Shown here: piece after piece, positions 25,961 to 34,180 of the stretch
How the letters are laid out: each line of letters starts with the position of its first letter
How positions within the stretch are numbered: position 1 is the stretch's first letter
DNA from: Vreelandella alkaliphila
GTDB taxonomy: Bacteria > Pseudomonadota > Gammaproteobacteria > Pseudomonadales > Halomonadaceae
Assembly (NCBI RefSeq): GCF_016107625.1
Contig: NZ_JABASV010000009.1
Coordinates: forward strand, 124,001-188,000
Length of the DNA stretch: 64,000 nucleotides
Direction: 5' to 3'
Notes under the pieces: generated by a model
Databases searched by the model: none
Seen by the model: the letters and a program-made list of their open reading frames with translations, nothing else
Told to the model about the DNA's origin: nothing
Made by a program: the position numbers and the translations under genes

Positions 25961-26755
25961 ATGCAGCTAACTCACCTCAATAAACACGGCGAAGCCAACA
26001 TGGTCGATGTCGGAGATAAGCGAGAGACTCGCCGCGAGGCGGTAGCGTCTGGGCGTATCGTTATGCAGCCTAAAACGTTGCAGCTGTTGAGTGATGGCGA
26101 GTTGCCCAAAGGCGATGTGCTGGCGACCGCGCGCATTGCGGGTATTCAGGCAGCAAAGCGCACGCATGAGTTGATCCCGTTGTGCCATTCATTAGCGCTT
26201 TCAAAAGTCTCTGTAGATTTCGATATTGATCACGCTAACGGCTGTGTTGAAGTCTCCGCGCTTTGCCGCCTTAACGGACAGACCGGGGTGGAAATGGAAG
26301 CCCTGACAGCCGTGTCAGTAGCTTGTCTGACGCTTTACGATATGTGTAAAGCGGTGGATAAAGAGATGCGCATTGACGCCATTCAATTGGAAAGTAAGCG
26401 GGGCGGTGTTCGTGGCGATTATCAACGAGGTGTGCCAGAACCAATTGTGACTGGCGGTGGCGTTGCGGGAGAGGTTCGCTTAGGCGAGCGATGTGCATCC
26501 CCTTGCGTTCGGGTTAAGTTTCTTGCTGAGCTGCGTGAGCGGGTGGAAGAGAGTGACCTTGCCATTGGGCTTGATCAACTGCCGAGTCGAGATGTGGCGG
26601 GGTTGAAAGCGGCGTTAAGCGCTATGGATGCACGCTTTAATGTGTTGTCAGAGCAGCGCACGTTGTGTGCTATCAATCAAGTGATGGCCAACGATAGTGC
26701 GCGCCTTACCGATGAGGATGAAGTGGCCTTCTTTCCTCCAGTGACGGGTGGGTAA
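25961..26755 (+). CDS. moaC: Fused MoaC-MoaD: cyclic pyranopterin phosphate synthase plus molybdopterin synthase small subunit
   Basis: A single 264-residue frame holds two complete domains. Residues 1 to about 165 are MoaC, with [18 protein letters not shown]50 in LPKGD, CHSL (H76), and D127/K130 in YDMCKAVDK, matching catalytic K51/H77/D128/K131 of E. coli MoaC. After a short Gly-rich linker ([20 protein letters not shown]), residues about 182-264 are the ubiquitin-like MoaD, ending exactly in [12 protein letters not shown]. The di-glycine that carries the thiocarboxylate is thus at the true C-terminus and available to MoeB and MoaE. moaE starts 4 bp later. MoaC and MoaD are normally separate proteins. 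Confidence 0.92.
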   Translation: MQLTHLNKHGEANMVDVGDKRETRREAVASGRIVMQPKTLQLLSDGELPKGDVLATARIAGIQAAKRTHELIPLCHSLALSKVSVDFDIDHANGCVEVSALCRLNGQTGVEMEALTAVSVACLTLYDMCKAVDKEMRIDAIQLESKRGGVRGDYQRGVPEPIVTGGGVAGEVRLGERCASPCVRVKFLAELRERVEESDLAIGLDQLPSRDVAGLKAALSAMDARFNVLSEQRTLCAINQVMANDSARLTDEDEVAFFPPVTGG

Positions 26756-26759
26756 TCAG

Positions 26760-27236
26760 ATGGCTGATATTACAGAGACTGAATTGGATATTGCTGTCAG
26801 GGTTCAAGAAGAAGCGTTTAAAATGGATGATGGCTATGAAAGTGCGCTGCGCAAGCGCACCGATATCGGCGCTATTGTCACCTTCACGGGATTTGTGCGT
26901 GACTTTAATGAATCCCCTGATGTTATTGGGCTGACTCTTGAGCACTACCCAGGGATGACCGAGCGCACATTAACGCAGATTGGTGAGCAGGCCTATCGGC
27001 GTTGGGATTTACAGGCCGTGCGGATTATTCACCGCATTGGTGATTTGACGCCGGGAGACCCTATTGTGCGGGTGCTGGTGGCCAGTGCTCATCGCCGCGA
27101 TGCTTTCCAAGCCTGCGACTTTATTATGGATTTTTTAAAAACCCAGGCGCCGTTTTGGAAGAAAGAGCACTCCCGTCAGGGGGCTTACTGGGTAAAAGAG
27201 CGGCATACTGATCAGCAAGCTGCAGAACGCTGGTAG
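26760..27236 (+). CDS. moaE: Molybdopterin synthase catalytic subunit
   Basis: This 158-residue large subunit of MPT synthase inserts the dithiolene sulfurs supplied by MoaD. Motifs are GAIVTFTGFVRD, LEHYPGMTE, IIHRIGDLTPGD, VASAHRRDAFQACDFIMDFLK and the active-site lysines in APFWKKEH. The start is ATG 26760, 4 bp after the moaC-moaD stop. Slightly longer than usual at the N-terminus. It ends the Mo-cofactor cluster. Confidence 0.95.
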   Translation: MADITETELDIAVRVQEEAFKMDDGYESALRKRTDIGAIVTFTGFVRDFNESPDVIGLTLEHYPGMTERTLTQIGEQAYRRWDLQAVRIIHRIGDLTPGDPIVRVLVASAHRRDAFQACDFIMDFLKTQAPFWKKEHSRQGAYWVKERHTDQQAAERW

Positions 27237-27259
27237 ACGATATTGCCAATAGCATTAAT

Positions 27260-27312
27260 ATCGCCAATGGCTTTAACTATCGCCAATGGCTTTAACTATC
27301 GCTAATGGCTTC
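27260..27312. repeat. 19-bp tandem repeat reaching into the RNase J gene end
   Basis: The unit atcgccaatggctttaact occurs exactly twice (27260-27278 and 27279-27297), followed by a partial third copy with one change to 27312. The last copies include the stop codon (27292-27294) and final codons of the RNase J-like gene on the minus strand. The repeat separates converging moaE and that gene. Confidence 0.85.
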
Positions 27313-28974
27313 TGAAGAGGGCATTTCGGTTGCCATTATTTGTAAATGTACGTCTGGCATGTGCTGTAGGTGATTGGCTAGCCAATGAATGAGCCTCGGT
27401 TGCAGTGCTTGACGCAAATCGGCCAATGTCTCTGCTGCTATTTCTAATAACTGATCATCTAGCCATTCGCTGAAACTATCTTCATCGAGTGGGCTGGTAC
27501 CGCTGGCATCCAGCATCAAACGACCAATGCGGCACCAGCCAGTGTCGGTAGCCGTAACGGGAAGCGCTAAGAACAAACTGCCGCGCCGCGATGAATGAGA
27601 GCCGGTATCGAGCCCTGGATGAGGCACGACGCTGTTCTGATTAACGATGCAGGGCGGCTGGGGATAGCGTGCTTCGCAGCGTAAGCCTAGATTGTCGAAC
27701 ATCAACATGTCGCCATTTACCGGTGCGAGCGGGGCGTTAATACCGAGGCTGGTGGCAATCTCTTGATGGGCAGCCTGATGGCGCGCCTCCCCATGCACCG
27801 GCAGCAATGTTTTCGGCCGAATCCATTGATACAGTTTTCTCAGCTCATCTTCGGCAGGATGCCCAGTAGCGTGTAATTCTGGGTGGTTCATCTCATCGAA
27901 AATTGACACCCCAAGCTGCACTAGGCGTTTTTTCAGTTGTTCAATAGGGCGCTCGTTGCCTGGTATGGCTTTGGCAGAAAAAATGATGCTATCGCCTGGC
28001 TCAAGATCCACAAACGGGTGCCTCCGCTGCGCTAAGCGTTGTAGTGCTGCACGTGGTTCGCCTTGGCTGCCCGTAGCAATAATCACCACCTCTTCTGGCG
28101 GCAGGTAGCCTAAGTCATGGGGCGGTACTAGCGGCGGAAAGTCGTCTAGATACCCTAGGCCCTTCGCGACACTCACCATGCGTTCCATTGAACGGCCCAT
28201 CAGACTGACGCGTCGGCCGCACTGTTGGGCAGCAATCCCAATCGCTAATACGCGGGCGAGGTTGCTGGCAAAACAAGATACCACCACGCGGCCTTTGCAC
28301 TGCTTCAAGGTGTGAGCGAGTGCTTTTGCAACATCGCCTTCACTGCCTGAATGGCCGGGCATCGGGGCGTTAGTGGAGTCGCCTACGACGAGGTCGATAG
28401 GCGCGAGCGCACGAAATTGAGCAGCGTTAATGGGCGAACCAATTAACGGGTTAGGGTCTAGTTTCCAGTCCCCGGTGTGTAGCACGCGATAGTCGCCTGC
28501 CTGCATTAGGATTGAGCAGCTTTCAGGAATCGAATGGGTAACTTGAAGGTAACGCAGCGTGAAGGGGCCGAGCTCCATTGCATCACTCGGTTCCACAACG
28601 TTTATAGCGGCGCTACTAAGCTGATGTTCTGCAAACTTATGGCGCAGCAATCCCGCCGCTAACGGCGTTGCAAAAATAGGGCAATTCCACTTAGGCCAGA
28701 GCCACGCCACGGCGCCAATATGATCTTCATGGCCATGGGTAATGTAGAGTGCCTTTGGGGTAATGTTGAGTGCTGCTAATGTATCTGTATTGGGCACCTG
28801 CAGTGGAGAATTAGGTAGATCTTGGCGAATCATCATGCCGCAGTCGACGGCGATCCACTCATCATCGTATCCATACAGCGTAAGGTTCATTCCAATTTCA
28901 CCACACCCACCTAGCGGCAGTAGGCGCAGGGGAGGGCGACGGCGGGGACGAAGTTGAACGCGTGGTGGGTGCAT
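27292..28974 (-). CDS. RNase J-type metallo-beta-lactamase ribonuclease
   Basis: This 560-residue protein is of the RNase J family (beta-lactamase/beta-CASP fold plus C-terminal domain), zinc-dependent 5'-3' exo/endoribonucleases. Seen: LLPLGGCGEIGMN at the start, the metal motif HGHEDHIGA, VTHSIPESC, LHTGDWKLD, GDSTNA, the beta-CASP ATGSQGEPRAAL and FSAKAIPGNE, and LPVHGEARH. RNase J is standard in Firmicutes and Actinobacteria but patchy in gammaproteobacteria, which rely on RNase E, so its presence is notable. The N-terminal basic stretch (RPRRRPP) may bind RNA. It is monocistronic by context. Confidence 0.88.
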   Translation of the reverse strand: MHPPRVQLRPRRRPPLRLLPLGGCGEIGMNLTLYGYDDEWIAVDCGMMIRQDLPNSPLQVPNTDTLAALNITPKALYITHGHEDHIGAVAWLWPKWNCPIFATPLAAGLLRHKFAEHQLSSAAINVVEPSDAMELGPFTLRYLQVTHSIPESCSILMQAGDYRVLHTGDWKLDPNPLIGSPINAAQFRALAPIDLVVGDSTNAPMPGHSGSEGDVAKALAHTLKQCKGRVVVSCFASNLARVLAIGIAAQQCGRRVSLMGRSMERMVSVAKGLGYLDDFPPLVPPHDLGYLPPEEVVIIATGSQGEPRAALQRLAQRRHPFVDLEPGDSIIFSAKAIPGNERPIEQLKKRLVQLGVSIFDEMNHPELHATGHPAEDELRKLYQWIRPKTLLPVHGEARHQAAHQEIATSLGINAPLAPVNGDMLMFDNLGLRCEARYPQPPCIVNQNSVVPHPGLDTGSHSSRRGSLFLALPVTATDTGWCRIGRLMLDASGTSPLDEDSFSEWLDDQLLEIAAETLADLRQALQPRLIHWLANHLQHMPDVHLQIMATEMPSSEAISDS

Positions 28975-29166
28975 CAGTAATGAAAAGCCTAAAAAGTAAG
29001 GCCTTAACTATACGGGAAGGCAGGGGCGGGTAACAATCATCGTGGCATTTGGCTGCGGTGCTTCCTTGATAAGCATAAGGTACACTATTTCGCCTATATA
29101 CCGCTTACCTACCGCTGGTAGGTGCTTGTCGAACGTGCCGTTAAAATATGTCAAGAGTGTTTATTT

Positions 29167-30021
29167 ATGTCTCATTATTACCGTTTGGTGGTTTCTTGCC
29201 CTGATCAAGTGGGCATTGTGGCGCGTGTCTCAAGCTTTATTGCTCAACAAGGTGGTTCTATCACTGAAGCAAGCCAGCATTCTGATCTTGAGACTGGCCG
29301 ATTCTTCATGCGATACGAAATTTTGGCAGATTCGTTGGGTATGTCGGCGGAGGCGTTACGTAGTGCGTTTGAGCCGGTGGCTAAAGCCTTCAATATGCAG
29401 TGGTCGCTCGTCGATACTCAAAAGCGTAGGCGTGTGGTGTTGATGGTGTCGCGGGAGTCTCACTGCCTGGTTGATCTGCTTTATCGTTGGCAGGCTGGGG
29501 AGCTTGATTGCGATATTGTCGGGGTTATTTCAAACCATGAGGATATGCGATCACTCACTGAGTGGTATGGCATTCCTTACCATCATGTGCCCGTAGATCC
29601 TGATAACAAGCAGGTTGCTTTCGAGCAGGTGCAAACTCAGATTGATAGCGCAAGGGCTGACTGCGTTGTGCTGGCACGTTACATGCAGATTTTGCCACCT
29701 TCGCTCTGCTCACGTTACGCGGGACGGGTGATTAACATCCACCATAGCTTCTTACCCTCTTTTGCCGGTGCTAAGCCCTATCATCAAGCTTACCAGCGTG
29801 GCGTTAAGCTAATCGGTGCTACCTGTCACTATGTCACTGAAGAACTGGATGCTGGGCCGATTATTGAACAAGATATTCATCGGGTAAGTCATTGCCACAC
29901 GCCAACGGATCTCGTGCGTTTTGGGCGCGATGTCGAAAAAGCGGTATTGGCGCGTGGTTTACGATGGCATTTAGAAGACCGAGTATTAATCCATGGCAAT
30001 AAGACCGTGGTGTTCAGCTAA
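29167..30021 (+). CDS. purU: Formyltetrahydrofolate deformylase
   Basis: This 284-residue enzyme hydrolyses 10-formyl-THF to formate and THF, balancing one-carbon pools and feeding purine synthesis. The N-terminal ACT domain (YYRLVVSCPDQVGIVARVSSFIAQQGGSI) senses methionine or glycine in homologues. The C-terminal formyltransferase-like domain has VLARYMQILPP, NIHHSFLPSFAGAKPYHQAY, and GATCHYVTEELDAGPIIEQD with catalytic residues. The start is ATG 29167; an upstream frame to 29122 lacks family features. The ribosome site is weak. Confidence 0.94.
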   Translation: MSHYYRLVVSCPDQVGIVARVSSFIAQQGGSITEASQHSDLETGRFFMRYEILADSLGMSAEALRSAFEPVAKAFNMQWSLVDTQKRRRVVLMVSRESHCLVDLLYRWQAGELDCDIVGVISNHEDMRSLTEWYGIPYHHVPVDPDNKQVAFEQVQTQIDSARADCVVLARYMQILPPSLCSRYAGRVINIHHSFLPSFAGAKPYHQAYQRGVKLIGATCHYVTEELDAGPIIEQDIHRVSHCHTPTDLVRFGRDVEKAVLARGLRWHLEDRVLIHGNKTVVFS

Positions 30022-30106
30022 GCATGTTGTTTAGATACGCAGAGTTTTTAGTCAATTCAATTTTACAGCTGGCTTGTCGCTAGCTGACGGGTAGATAGGG
30101 GCATCC

Positions 30107-30778
30107 ATGTCTTTCGCGCAAAGTGTTTTAGCTCCCTGGGCATTGTTGCTGACGTGGTTGGTATCGTTGAGCGTACTTGCATGGATGATATGGCTGCGCC
30201 CTTGGCGAGTACTGATAGGCGATGTGGCTCTTCAGCATCGGTGGTTAGCCGCGACGCTCGCTGTAGTGTTGATGTGGCAACTGCGTGCTCAGGCAGTCGA
30301 TTGGCTAACCCTGCACTTAGTATTCACTGTCTTAATGACGTTGGTATTCAAAATGCCTCTCGCATTAATCAGCAATGTGCTGATTAATGTTGCGATGTCA
30401 GCTATTGGCCGCAACGAATGGGTGTTACTAGGCGCTAATGTATTGGTAACCGGCATTGTACCTGCGGTCATTACCGGTTTGGTATGGCGATGGGTAGATC
30501 GGCGCCTGCCGGATAACTTGATGATCTTTCTATTCGTATGCGGCTTTTTTGGCGCAGCGCTGGCAACACTGGCAGGAGGGTTGTCGGCGGTCTTGCTAAT
30601 CATGGTGGCGGGTACCGACTCTGAAGCTGTGTACTTAGCCCAAGAGTATGCGCGCTTCTTACCCCTGTTAATGCCCTCCGAGGCTTTCATCACAGGGATG
30701 TTGCTCAGTATTTTATTGGTGTATCACCCGAGTTGGGTAGCTACGTTTAATGATCGTCGCTATATAGACTCTCAGTAA
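30107..30778 (+). CDS. CbiM-like energy-coupling-factor membrane protein
   Basis: This 223-residue, very hydrophobic protein with about six or seven membrane segments resembles the CbiM-like integral membrane family. Its C-terminal FLPLLMPSEAFITGMLLSILLVYHP is the typical CbiM-type ending. Classical partners (CbiN, CbiQ, CbiO) are absent next to it, and it lacks the N-terminal metal-binding His motif of true CbiM, so the substrate and even the transport function are open. It converges on lexA. Confidence 0.7.
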   Translation: MSFAQSVLAPWALLLTWLVSLSVLAWMIWLRPWRVLIGDVALQHRWLAATLAVVLMWQLRAQAVDWLTLHLVFTVLMTLVFKMPLALISNVLINVAMSAIGRNEWVLLGANVLVTGIVPAVITGLVWRWVDRRLPDNLMIFLFVCGFFGAALATLAGGLSAVLLIMVAGTDSEAVYLAQEYARFLPLLMPSEAFITGMLLSILLVYHPSWVATFNDRRYIDSQ

Positions 30779-30788
30779 CATTGCGATA

Positions 30789-30822
30789 GCCGGTGAGTAT
30801 CTCTATCGAGTGCCTCACCGGC
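30789..30822. terminator. Possible shared terminator between the CbiM-like gene and lexA
   Basis: A 9-bp stem GCCGGTGAG/CTCACCGGC has a 16-nt loop and lies between two converging genes. U tracts are poor on both sides, so it is only a likely terminator. Confidence 0.4.
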
Positions 30823-30838
30823 ATTTACACTTACTCGC

Positions 30839-31516
30839 TTATCCCAGTGCTTGGCCGTTACCGCCACGTATGACACCAACTCCCACCCCTTCGATATCCA
30901 ACTGCTGCGTGCGTAGGTCAATTTCTATGGGCGCAAAGTCGTTGTTTTCAGCAATCAGCGTCACCGTATGGCCCTGTCGTTTAAAGCGTTTTACAGTTAC
31001 TTCATCTTCTAGCCTTGCCACCACAATCTGGCCATCACGAACCCGGTCGGTGCGATGCACGGCAAGAAGGTCGCCTTCCAGTATGCCAACATCCTTCATT
31101 GACAAGCCTCGCACCCGAAGAAGGTAATCCGCTTTGGGGGTAAAGTATTCAGCGGGGAGTGGGCAATAACGATCAATGTGTTCCGCTGCTAGAATCGGGC
31201 TTCCTGCGGCCACTTCGCCAATGACAGGTAAGCCATTGGGTAGTGGTTCTACGTTGGCGGCAGGCGCTGTTGCCGAGACATCACTGACATCCTGCGGTTC
31301 CTGATTAGGCAGTCGAATCCCCCGCGAGGTATTGCGAATGATGCGGATGGCACCTTTACGCTCAAGCGCTCGTAAATGCTCTTCAGCAGCGTTAGGGGAG
31401 CGAAAGCCTAGCGCTTTGGCAATTTCTGCGCGGGTTGGCGGATAGCCAAATTCAGACATCGTTTTAACAATAAAATCAAAAACATGCTGTTGACGAGCAG
31501 TAAGTGGACGCGACAT
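30839..31516 (-). CDS. lexA: SOS repressor LexA
   Basis: This 225-residue repressor has an N-terminal winged helix ([16 protein letters not shown], then [28 protein letters not shown]) and a C-terminal S24 peptidase domain. The self-cleavage site is A104-G105 in EVAAGSP, and the catalytic dyad is S139 (RGLSMKD) and K176 (VTVKRF), 37 residues apart as in E. coli. It is somewhat longer than E. coli LexA because of a linker around 70-95. The start is ATG 31516 with GGAG about 7 nt upstream; the longer frame to 31609 would cover the operator region. Divergent from psrA, as in Pseudomonas. Confidence 0.97.
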   Translation of the reverse strand: MSRPLTARQQHVFDFIVKTMSEFGYPPTRAEIAKALGFRSPNAAEEHLRALERKGAIRIIRNTSRGIRLPNQEPQDVSDVSATAPAANVEPLPNGLPVIGEVAAGSPILAAEHIDRYCPLPAEYFTPKADYLLRVRGLSMKDVGILEGDLLAVHRTDRVRDGQIVVARLEDEVTVKRFKRQGHTVTLIAENNDFAPIEIDLRTQQLDIEGVGVGVIRGGNGQALG

Positions 31517-31552
31517 AACAAACTCCAAAAAATTAAACAAGACAGTGGCTAC

Positions 31553-31587
31553 ATGTCGGCTTAAACAGTATGTGGTTAAGTATACAG
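31553..31587. promoter_or_regulatory. Two imperfect LexA boxes upstream of lexA
   Basis: The LexA core is CTG-N10-CAG. Here ATG-N10-CAG (31553-31568, plus strand) and CTG-N10-CAC (31587-31572, minus strand) each differ at one core base. They lie about 37-71 bp before the lexA ATG, where autoregulatory operators are expected. Pairing of two weak sites would fit graded autoregulation, by inference. Confidence 0.5.
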
Positions 31588-31818
31588 TATGTTGCTCTGT
31601 CCAGTACATGCTAGAGCGTTTCGCTATGGCATGGGAGTCGTTATGCGAATGGTGTCAGGAGTGGAGATAAGAACGGTAAGTCTGAGGGGCTCTGTCGACG
31701 GAGCGTCTGATGGCAGGCGTTTGAATAGGGGCCTAGGGTGTATTTGAGCGTTGGGTAAAAAGCTAAAGATAAGTGATTGAGCCAAATAGCGTTATGGCAT
31801 AGTATTTAACGATGTTTT

Positions 31819-31830
31819 AAACACTCGTTT
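31819..31830. promoter_or_regulatory. PsrA autoregulatory box
   Basis: AAAC-ACTC-GTTT matches the Pseudomonas PsrA consensus (G/C)AAAC-N2-4-GTTT(G/C) in its core. It lies 14 bp before the psrA ATG, overlapping the ribosome site region, as expected for self-repression. Confidence 0.6.
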
Positions 31831-31843
31831 TCTGGAGGGCGCT

Positions 31844-32521
31844 ATGGCGCAATCTGATACGGTAACACGTATCCTCGATACCGCTGAGGTGCTGTTTGCC
31901 GAGCGTGGTTTTGCCGAAACATCGCTACGCAATATCACCAGTAAAGCGCGGGTCAATTTGGCGGCTGTCAATTACCACTTTGGTTCTAAAAAAGCGCTTA
32001 TCCAAGCGGTGTTTGCGCGCTATTTAGACCCCTTCTCGCAACGTTTTCATACGGCGCTTGATGAGCTGGAAGCGCAGTACAACGGTGATGTGATTCCGCT
32101 TGAAGTGCTGTTGGAAACAATGGCAAGCACGGTGCTGGCAGTGCCTGCTGAGCGCAATAGCCTGAAGGTGTTTATGCGTCTGCTAGGATTGGCGTATAGC
32201 CAGGCACAAGGGCATTTACGCCGTTATATCCAACAGCAGTACGGAGACGTATTTACCCGCTTTACTGAACTCGTGCGCCAGGCAACGCCAGATTTACCTG
32301 ATGCTGAGCGTTTTTGGCGACTGCATTTCATGTTGGGCACCGTGATTTTTACGCTGTCGGGTCTAGATGCGCTGCGAGACATTGCTGCGAAAGACTATAA
32401 TGAGCAAGTAACCGTCAGGGATTTGGTAAGACGTTTACGCCCTGTCGTGGTTGCTGCCATGAATGCTCCGCTACCGCCTGCTGCTGATGAAGGACATTAT
32501 GCGAACGCCCACGCTAGCTGA
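31844..32521 (+). CDS. psrA: TetR-family regulator PsrA
   Basis: This 225-residue repressor/activator is very close to P. aeruginosa PsrA: the opening MAQSDTVTRILDTAEVLFAERGFAETSLR, the helix-turn-helix region ITSKARVNLAAVNYHFGSKKALIQAVF, and FMRLLGLAYSQAQGHLR in the ligand domain. In Pseudomonas, PsrA binds long-chain fatty acids and controls rpoS and beta-oxidation genes. The gene is divergent from lexA, as in P. aeruginosa, and carries its own PsrA box. TTCTGGAGG precedes the ATG. Its end overlaps the next gene by 23 nt. Confidence 0.92.
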   Translation: MAQSDTVTRILDTAEVLFAERGFAETSLRNITSKARVNLAAVNYHFGSKKALIQAVFARYLDPFSQRFHTALDELEAQYNGDVIPLEVLLETMASTVLAVPAERNSLKVFMRLLGLAYSQAQGHLRRYIQQQYGDVFTRFTELVRQATPDLPDAERFWRLHFMLGTVIFTLSGLDALRDIAAKDYNEQVTVRDLVRRLRPVVVAAMNAPLPPAADEGHYANAHAS

Positions 32522-33020
32522 ACTACCCCCGCAGAATGGTGGTTGGATAGAAATCAATATCAAACAGCAGCAGCTATGCTGGTGGCAAGGGCGTACGCTG
32601 CAGTACACGTGCTCTGTATCCACCGGTGAGAAAGGTGTAGGACAGCAGGAAGGTAGTGGTCAAACCCCCCTGGGATGGCATTATATCCGCGCATCGATAG
32701 GTGGCGGTTTAGCTGATAATGCTGTTTTTCGGGGGCGACGGTGGACTGGGGAGGTGTTTACGTCGGCGCTTGCGGCGGAATTCCCTCATCGTGATTGGAT
32801 ATTAACGCGCATTTTGTGGCTCTGTGGTTTAGAGAGAGGAGTGAATCGCGGCGGGGATGTCGACACTCAGCGTCGCTTTATCTACCTTCATGGCACGCCA
32901 CCTGATCAACCGATGGGTGTGGCTGCTTCACATGGGTGTATTCGGTTGCGCAATGACGATCTGCTTTATCTTTTTGAGCATGCGCCGCCGGGCACACCTG
33001 TTTGGCTTCATAATGGCTAA
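32499..33020 (+). CDS. Cytosolic YkuD-fold L,D-carboxypeptidase/transpeptidase-like protein
   Basis: A 173-residue YkuD (L,D-transpeptidase) domain with the catalytic block IYLHGTP (H131) and SHGCIRL (H145, C147). There is no signal peptide or membrane segment, unlike exported L,D-transpeptidases. The insertion ILTRILWLCGLERGVNRGG before the active site resembles cytoplasmic YkuD enzymes such as Acinetobacter ElsL, reported to act as L,D-carboxypeptidases in murein recycling. Its neighbour nagZ is also a cytosolic recycling enzyme, which supports that role (inference). The start is ATG 32499 with AAGGA 5 nt upstream, overlapping psrA by 23 nt. Confidence 0.78.
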   Translation: MRTPTLAELPPQNGGWIEINIKQQQLCWWQGRTLQYTCSVSTGEKGVGQQEGSGQTPLGWHYIRASIGGGLADNAVFRGRRWTGEVFTSALAAEFPHRDWILTRILWLCGLERGVNRGGDVDTQRRFIYLHGTPPDQPMGVAASHGCIRLRNDDLLYLFEHAPPGTPVWLHNG

Positions 33021-33101
33021 GCGTAGGCAGCTTATTATTGATTTTTTGACACGAGAGATTGATCAACTAAAATTGACGGCCCTTTTGTTGGATCCATCAC
33101 A

Positions 33102-34112
33102 ATGACTCAATCTTTAGGCCCGGTCATGCTTGACCTTGAAGGGCCGCGATTAACCAAAGCTGAAAAACATCTTTTGATGGACCCTGCTGTGGGCGGTGTC
33201 ATTTTATTCGCTAGAAATGTCGAGAATGCTTACCAGGTTAGAAAGCTTTGCAGTGATATTCGTCGTGTCCGCGGCGAGCTGTTACTTGGTATTGATCAAG
33301 AAGGCGGTCGCGTTCAGCGAATTAAAGAAGGCGTTACTCGCATGCCAGCCATGGCACGCATTGGTGATCAATTCGCTGAGGATTCGGCATCCGGTCTTGC
33401 ACTAGCAAAAGATGCGGGTTGGTTGCTGGGGATGGAAATGGCTGCTTGCGGTCTGGATATCAGCTTTGCGCCTGTTTTAGATGTCGAAAGTGGCATCTCT
33501 AGCGTTATCGGTGATCGTAGCTTCAGCACCGACCCTGCACACGTCGCTGCGCTGGGTCAGTGTTTTATCAACGGTTTGCATGAAGCGGGTATGGCGGCGG
33601 TAGGTAAGCATTTTCCTGGCCATGGTGGCGTTGCCGCTGACTCCCATGTGGCGTTACCTGTGGATGACCGTCCGCTGGCGCTTATTAAACAGCGCGATCT
33701 TGTTCCGTTTAGCCAGCTTGCTACTCAGCTTGATGGTGTTATGCCTGCCCATGTTATTTATAGTGCGTTTGACTCACGTCCTGCTGGCTTCTCACCTAGC
33801 TGGTTGGGAATGTTAAGAGAGTCCCTGGGGTTTAAAGGTTGTATCTTTTCAGATGATTTAAGCATGGCGGGTGCTCATGAAGCGGGTGACCCGAAGGAGC
33901 GCGCCAGTGCTGCCCTTGCCGCAGGATGCGACATGCTATTGGTCTGTAATGACCGCTCTGCAGCGTTAGACGTTGTTGAAGCATGCCAAGGATTACACAG
34001 CAAACGACCAATCAAGCTACGCTATGGGCGAGCCCGTCCAGATGTGGATGCGCTAACGGCGCTTGGCCGCTGGCGTCGTACCCATGCCAAATTAGAAGCG
34101 TTGGCGAACTAA
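33102..34112 (+). CDS. nagZ: Beta-N-acetylglucosaminidase NagZ
   Basis: This 336-residue GH3 enzyme cleaves GlcNAc from 1,6-anhydroMurNAc peptides in the cytosol during peptidoglycan recycling; its products can induce AmpC in some species. Seen: GGVILFARNVEN, LLGIDQEGGRVQR, the catalytic loop KHFPGHGGVAADSH (169-182, with the Asp-His dyad), and FSDDLSMAGA carrying the nucleophile Asp. Full length. It follows psrA and the YkuD gene, as nagZ follows psrA in Pseudomonas. Confidence 0.96.
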   Translation: MTQSLGPVMLDLEGPRLTKAEKHLLMDPAVGGVILFARNVENAYQVRKLCSDIRRVRGELLLGIDQEGGRVQRIKEGVTRMPAMARIGDQFAEDSASGLALAKDAGWLLGMEMAACGLDISFAPVLDVESGISSVIGDRSFSTDPAHVAALGQCFINGLHEAGMAAVGKHFPGHGGVAADSHVALPVDDRPLALIKQRDLVPFSQLATQLDGVMPAHVIYSAFDSRPAGFSPSWLGMLRESLGFKGCIFSDDLSMAGAHEAGDPKERASAALAAGCDMLLVCNDRSAALDVVEACQGLHSKRPIKLRYGRARPDVDALTALGRWRRTHAKLEALAN

Positions 34113-34180
34113 CCCCATCTTTTCTTAAATTATTTCGTTTTTAAGTCACTGACTAGTTAACCTCTTCTTGGAGTAACCCG

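Larger units (their letters stand above)
31517..31843. other. lexA / psrA divergent regulatory region
   Basis: The 327 bp hold two imperfect SOS boxes close to lexA (31553-31587) and a PsrA-type box close to psrA (31819-31830). The middle (31600-31800) has no ORF or repeat that I recognise. Confidence 0.6.
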
